DNA of 64,000 bases, taken from positions 287,805 through 351,804 of the forward strand of contig NZ_NIHB01000001.1 of assembly GCF_002591915.1 (NCBI RefSeq). Reading direction: 5' to 3'. This DNA comes from Marinicella litoralis. Its GTDB lineage: Bacteria; Pseudomonadota; Gammaproteobacteria; Xanthomonadales; Marinicellaceae. Both the position numbers and the translations under genes were made by a program. The notes under the pieces were generated by a model. It was given only the letters and a program-made list of their open reading frames with translations. It did no database searches and had not been told where the DNA came from. Within the stretch, counting starts at the first letter, position 1; every line of letters starts with the position of its first letter. Positions 63,288 through 64,000 of this stretch are shown piece after piece.

Positions 63288-64000
63288 ATGACTCAAGTCC
63301 CGATCCTCACATACCATGCAAATAACATCAATGGAATGGCCTACCAAAACAATGACCACGTGGCTTTGCAGGAAGATTTGCAGCTTATACATGACTTAGG
63401 GTTTCGCATCATTTCTTTGGATGAGTTGATGCAATGGAAGGCCGGGAATATGTCAGACAGTGAGTTTGAAAAAACCGTGGTTTTAACTTGTGATGACGGC
63501 ACATGGTTTGATTATCACGATGTTGACCACCCCACTTATGGGAAACAAATCAGTTTTTTTAACATTTTGAAAAACCATCAACAGCAAACCCACACACCAG
63601 TTCATATGTCCAATTTTGTGATTGTGTCGCCGGCTGCAAGGGTAATCCTCGATGAAAAATGCTTGGTTGGTCGTGGCTGGTGGACTGATGATTGGTGGCT
63701 TGCGGCACAAAAATCTGGCCTGATGGCCATCGAAAATCACAGTTGGGATCACAACCACGGGGTGCTAGACAATAAAAACGCCGATGATGATTCATTCAAA
63801 GCCATAGACAACCAGGCCGATTGTGATCGTCAGCTCAAACAATCTCAAGAATTTTTAAGTCGTTTCTTTGCCGGTCAACACCCAGTAAAATATTTTGCCT
63901 ATCCCTATGGCAACTTCAGTGATTTTTTACGGTATGAATATTTGCCTACTCAGGGTACTCAATTGGGCTTGGTGGCGGCTTTCACCACAGAACCGAAACA
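63288..64000 (+). CDS. Polysaccharide deacetylase-like protein (3' truncated by window edge)
   Basis: Starts at ATG 63288 ('MTQVPILTYHANN') and stays open to the window end (237 codons seen). NodB-type features: 'PILTYHANN' strand, metal Asp in 'LTCDDGTWFDY', the His pair in 'ENHSWDHNHG', and 'YFAYPYGNFSDF'. Family enzymes remove acetyl groups from surface or wall polysaccharides. There is no signal peptide, so it may act in the cytoplasm. Start lies 12 bp after sufT without an obvious ribosome site. Confidence 0.85.
   Translation, partial: MTQVPILTYHANNINGMAYQNNDHVALQEDLQLIHDLGFRIISLDELMQWKAGNMSDSEFEKTVVLTCDDGTWFDYHDVDHPTYGKQISFFNILKNHQQQTHTPVHMSNFVIVSPAARVILDEKCLVGRGWWTDDWWLAAQKSGLMAIENHSWDHNHGVLDNKNADDDSFKAIDNQADCDRQLKQSQEFLSRFFAGQHPVKYFAYPYGNFSDFLRYEYLPTQGTQLGLVAAFTTEPK

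Overview
The window looks like ordinary chromosome of a marine or halophilic gammaproteobacterium, probably close to Marinicella or the Wenzhouxiangella/Xanthomonadales side of the class. Reasons: base composition is moderately AT-rich; there is a short adenylate kinase next to a PPi-type phosphofructokinase, as in Xanthomonadales; gammaproteobacterial forms of rpoH, ubiG, yadGH, prc, pepQ, tatD and priA are present; and two large secreted proteins end in the same 'DLI[YF]xHGFE' tail, a tail I recall from Marinicella-like genomes. No phage, insertion sequence, CRISPR array, rRNA or tRNA was seen.

Layout. 0.4-10 kb: a Bacteroidetes-style hybrid two-component regulator (sensor propellers, kinase, receiver and AraC-type DNA-binding domain in one protein), then a 1698-residue secreted multidomain protein and a hairpin-rich spacer. 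10-15.6 kb: secreted metallo-beta-lactamase-fold enzyme, two small unknown proteins, ubiG-mupP, a MerC-like membrane protein, rubredoxin, and the yadGH ABC exporter. 15.6-24 kb: groESL behind a sigma-32-like promoter, a candidate small RNA, a TusA-like protein, adk, pfp, a nucleotide-sugar dehydrogenase followed by the scar of a deleted epimerase gene, dinB, and rpoH with a structured leader. 24-34 kb: GST, sppA, two Asp-box propeller proteins, an LpxL-type acyltransferase and a rhomboid. 34-43.6 kb: DksA-like protein, secreted unknown, tatD, pepQ, prc, an FKBP isomerase and priA. A 460-bp spacer follows with five DnaA boxes. 44-54 kb: folE2, a MidA-type methyltransferase, and a long plus-strand run (phosphopantetheinyl transferase, PLD lipoprotein, unknown membrane protein, BtuCD-like transporter pair, GspE/PilB ATPase, amidotransferase). 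54-62.4 kb: YebC/YeeN protein, a DUF4124 protein, and a complete MoxR-Bat operon on the minus strand. 62.4-64 kb: sufT and a polysaccharide deacetylase-like gene cut by the window edge.

How genes connect. RpoH (22.9 kb) probably drives groESL (15.7 kb) in the same window. Envelope quality control is well represented: prc, sppA, rhomboid, FKBP isomerase, MoxR-Bat. Most genes are housekeeping. The least explained parts are the hybrid regulator with its giant secreted neighbour, the rpoH leader, the putative RNA after groEL, the DnaA-box spacer, and the transporter/ATPase operon at 46-54 kb.
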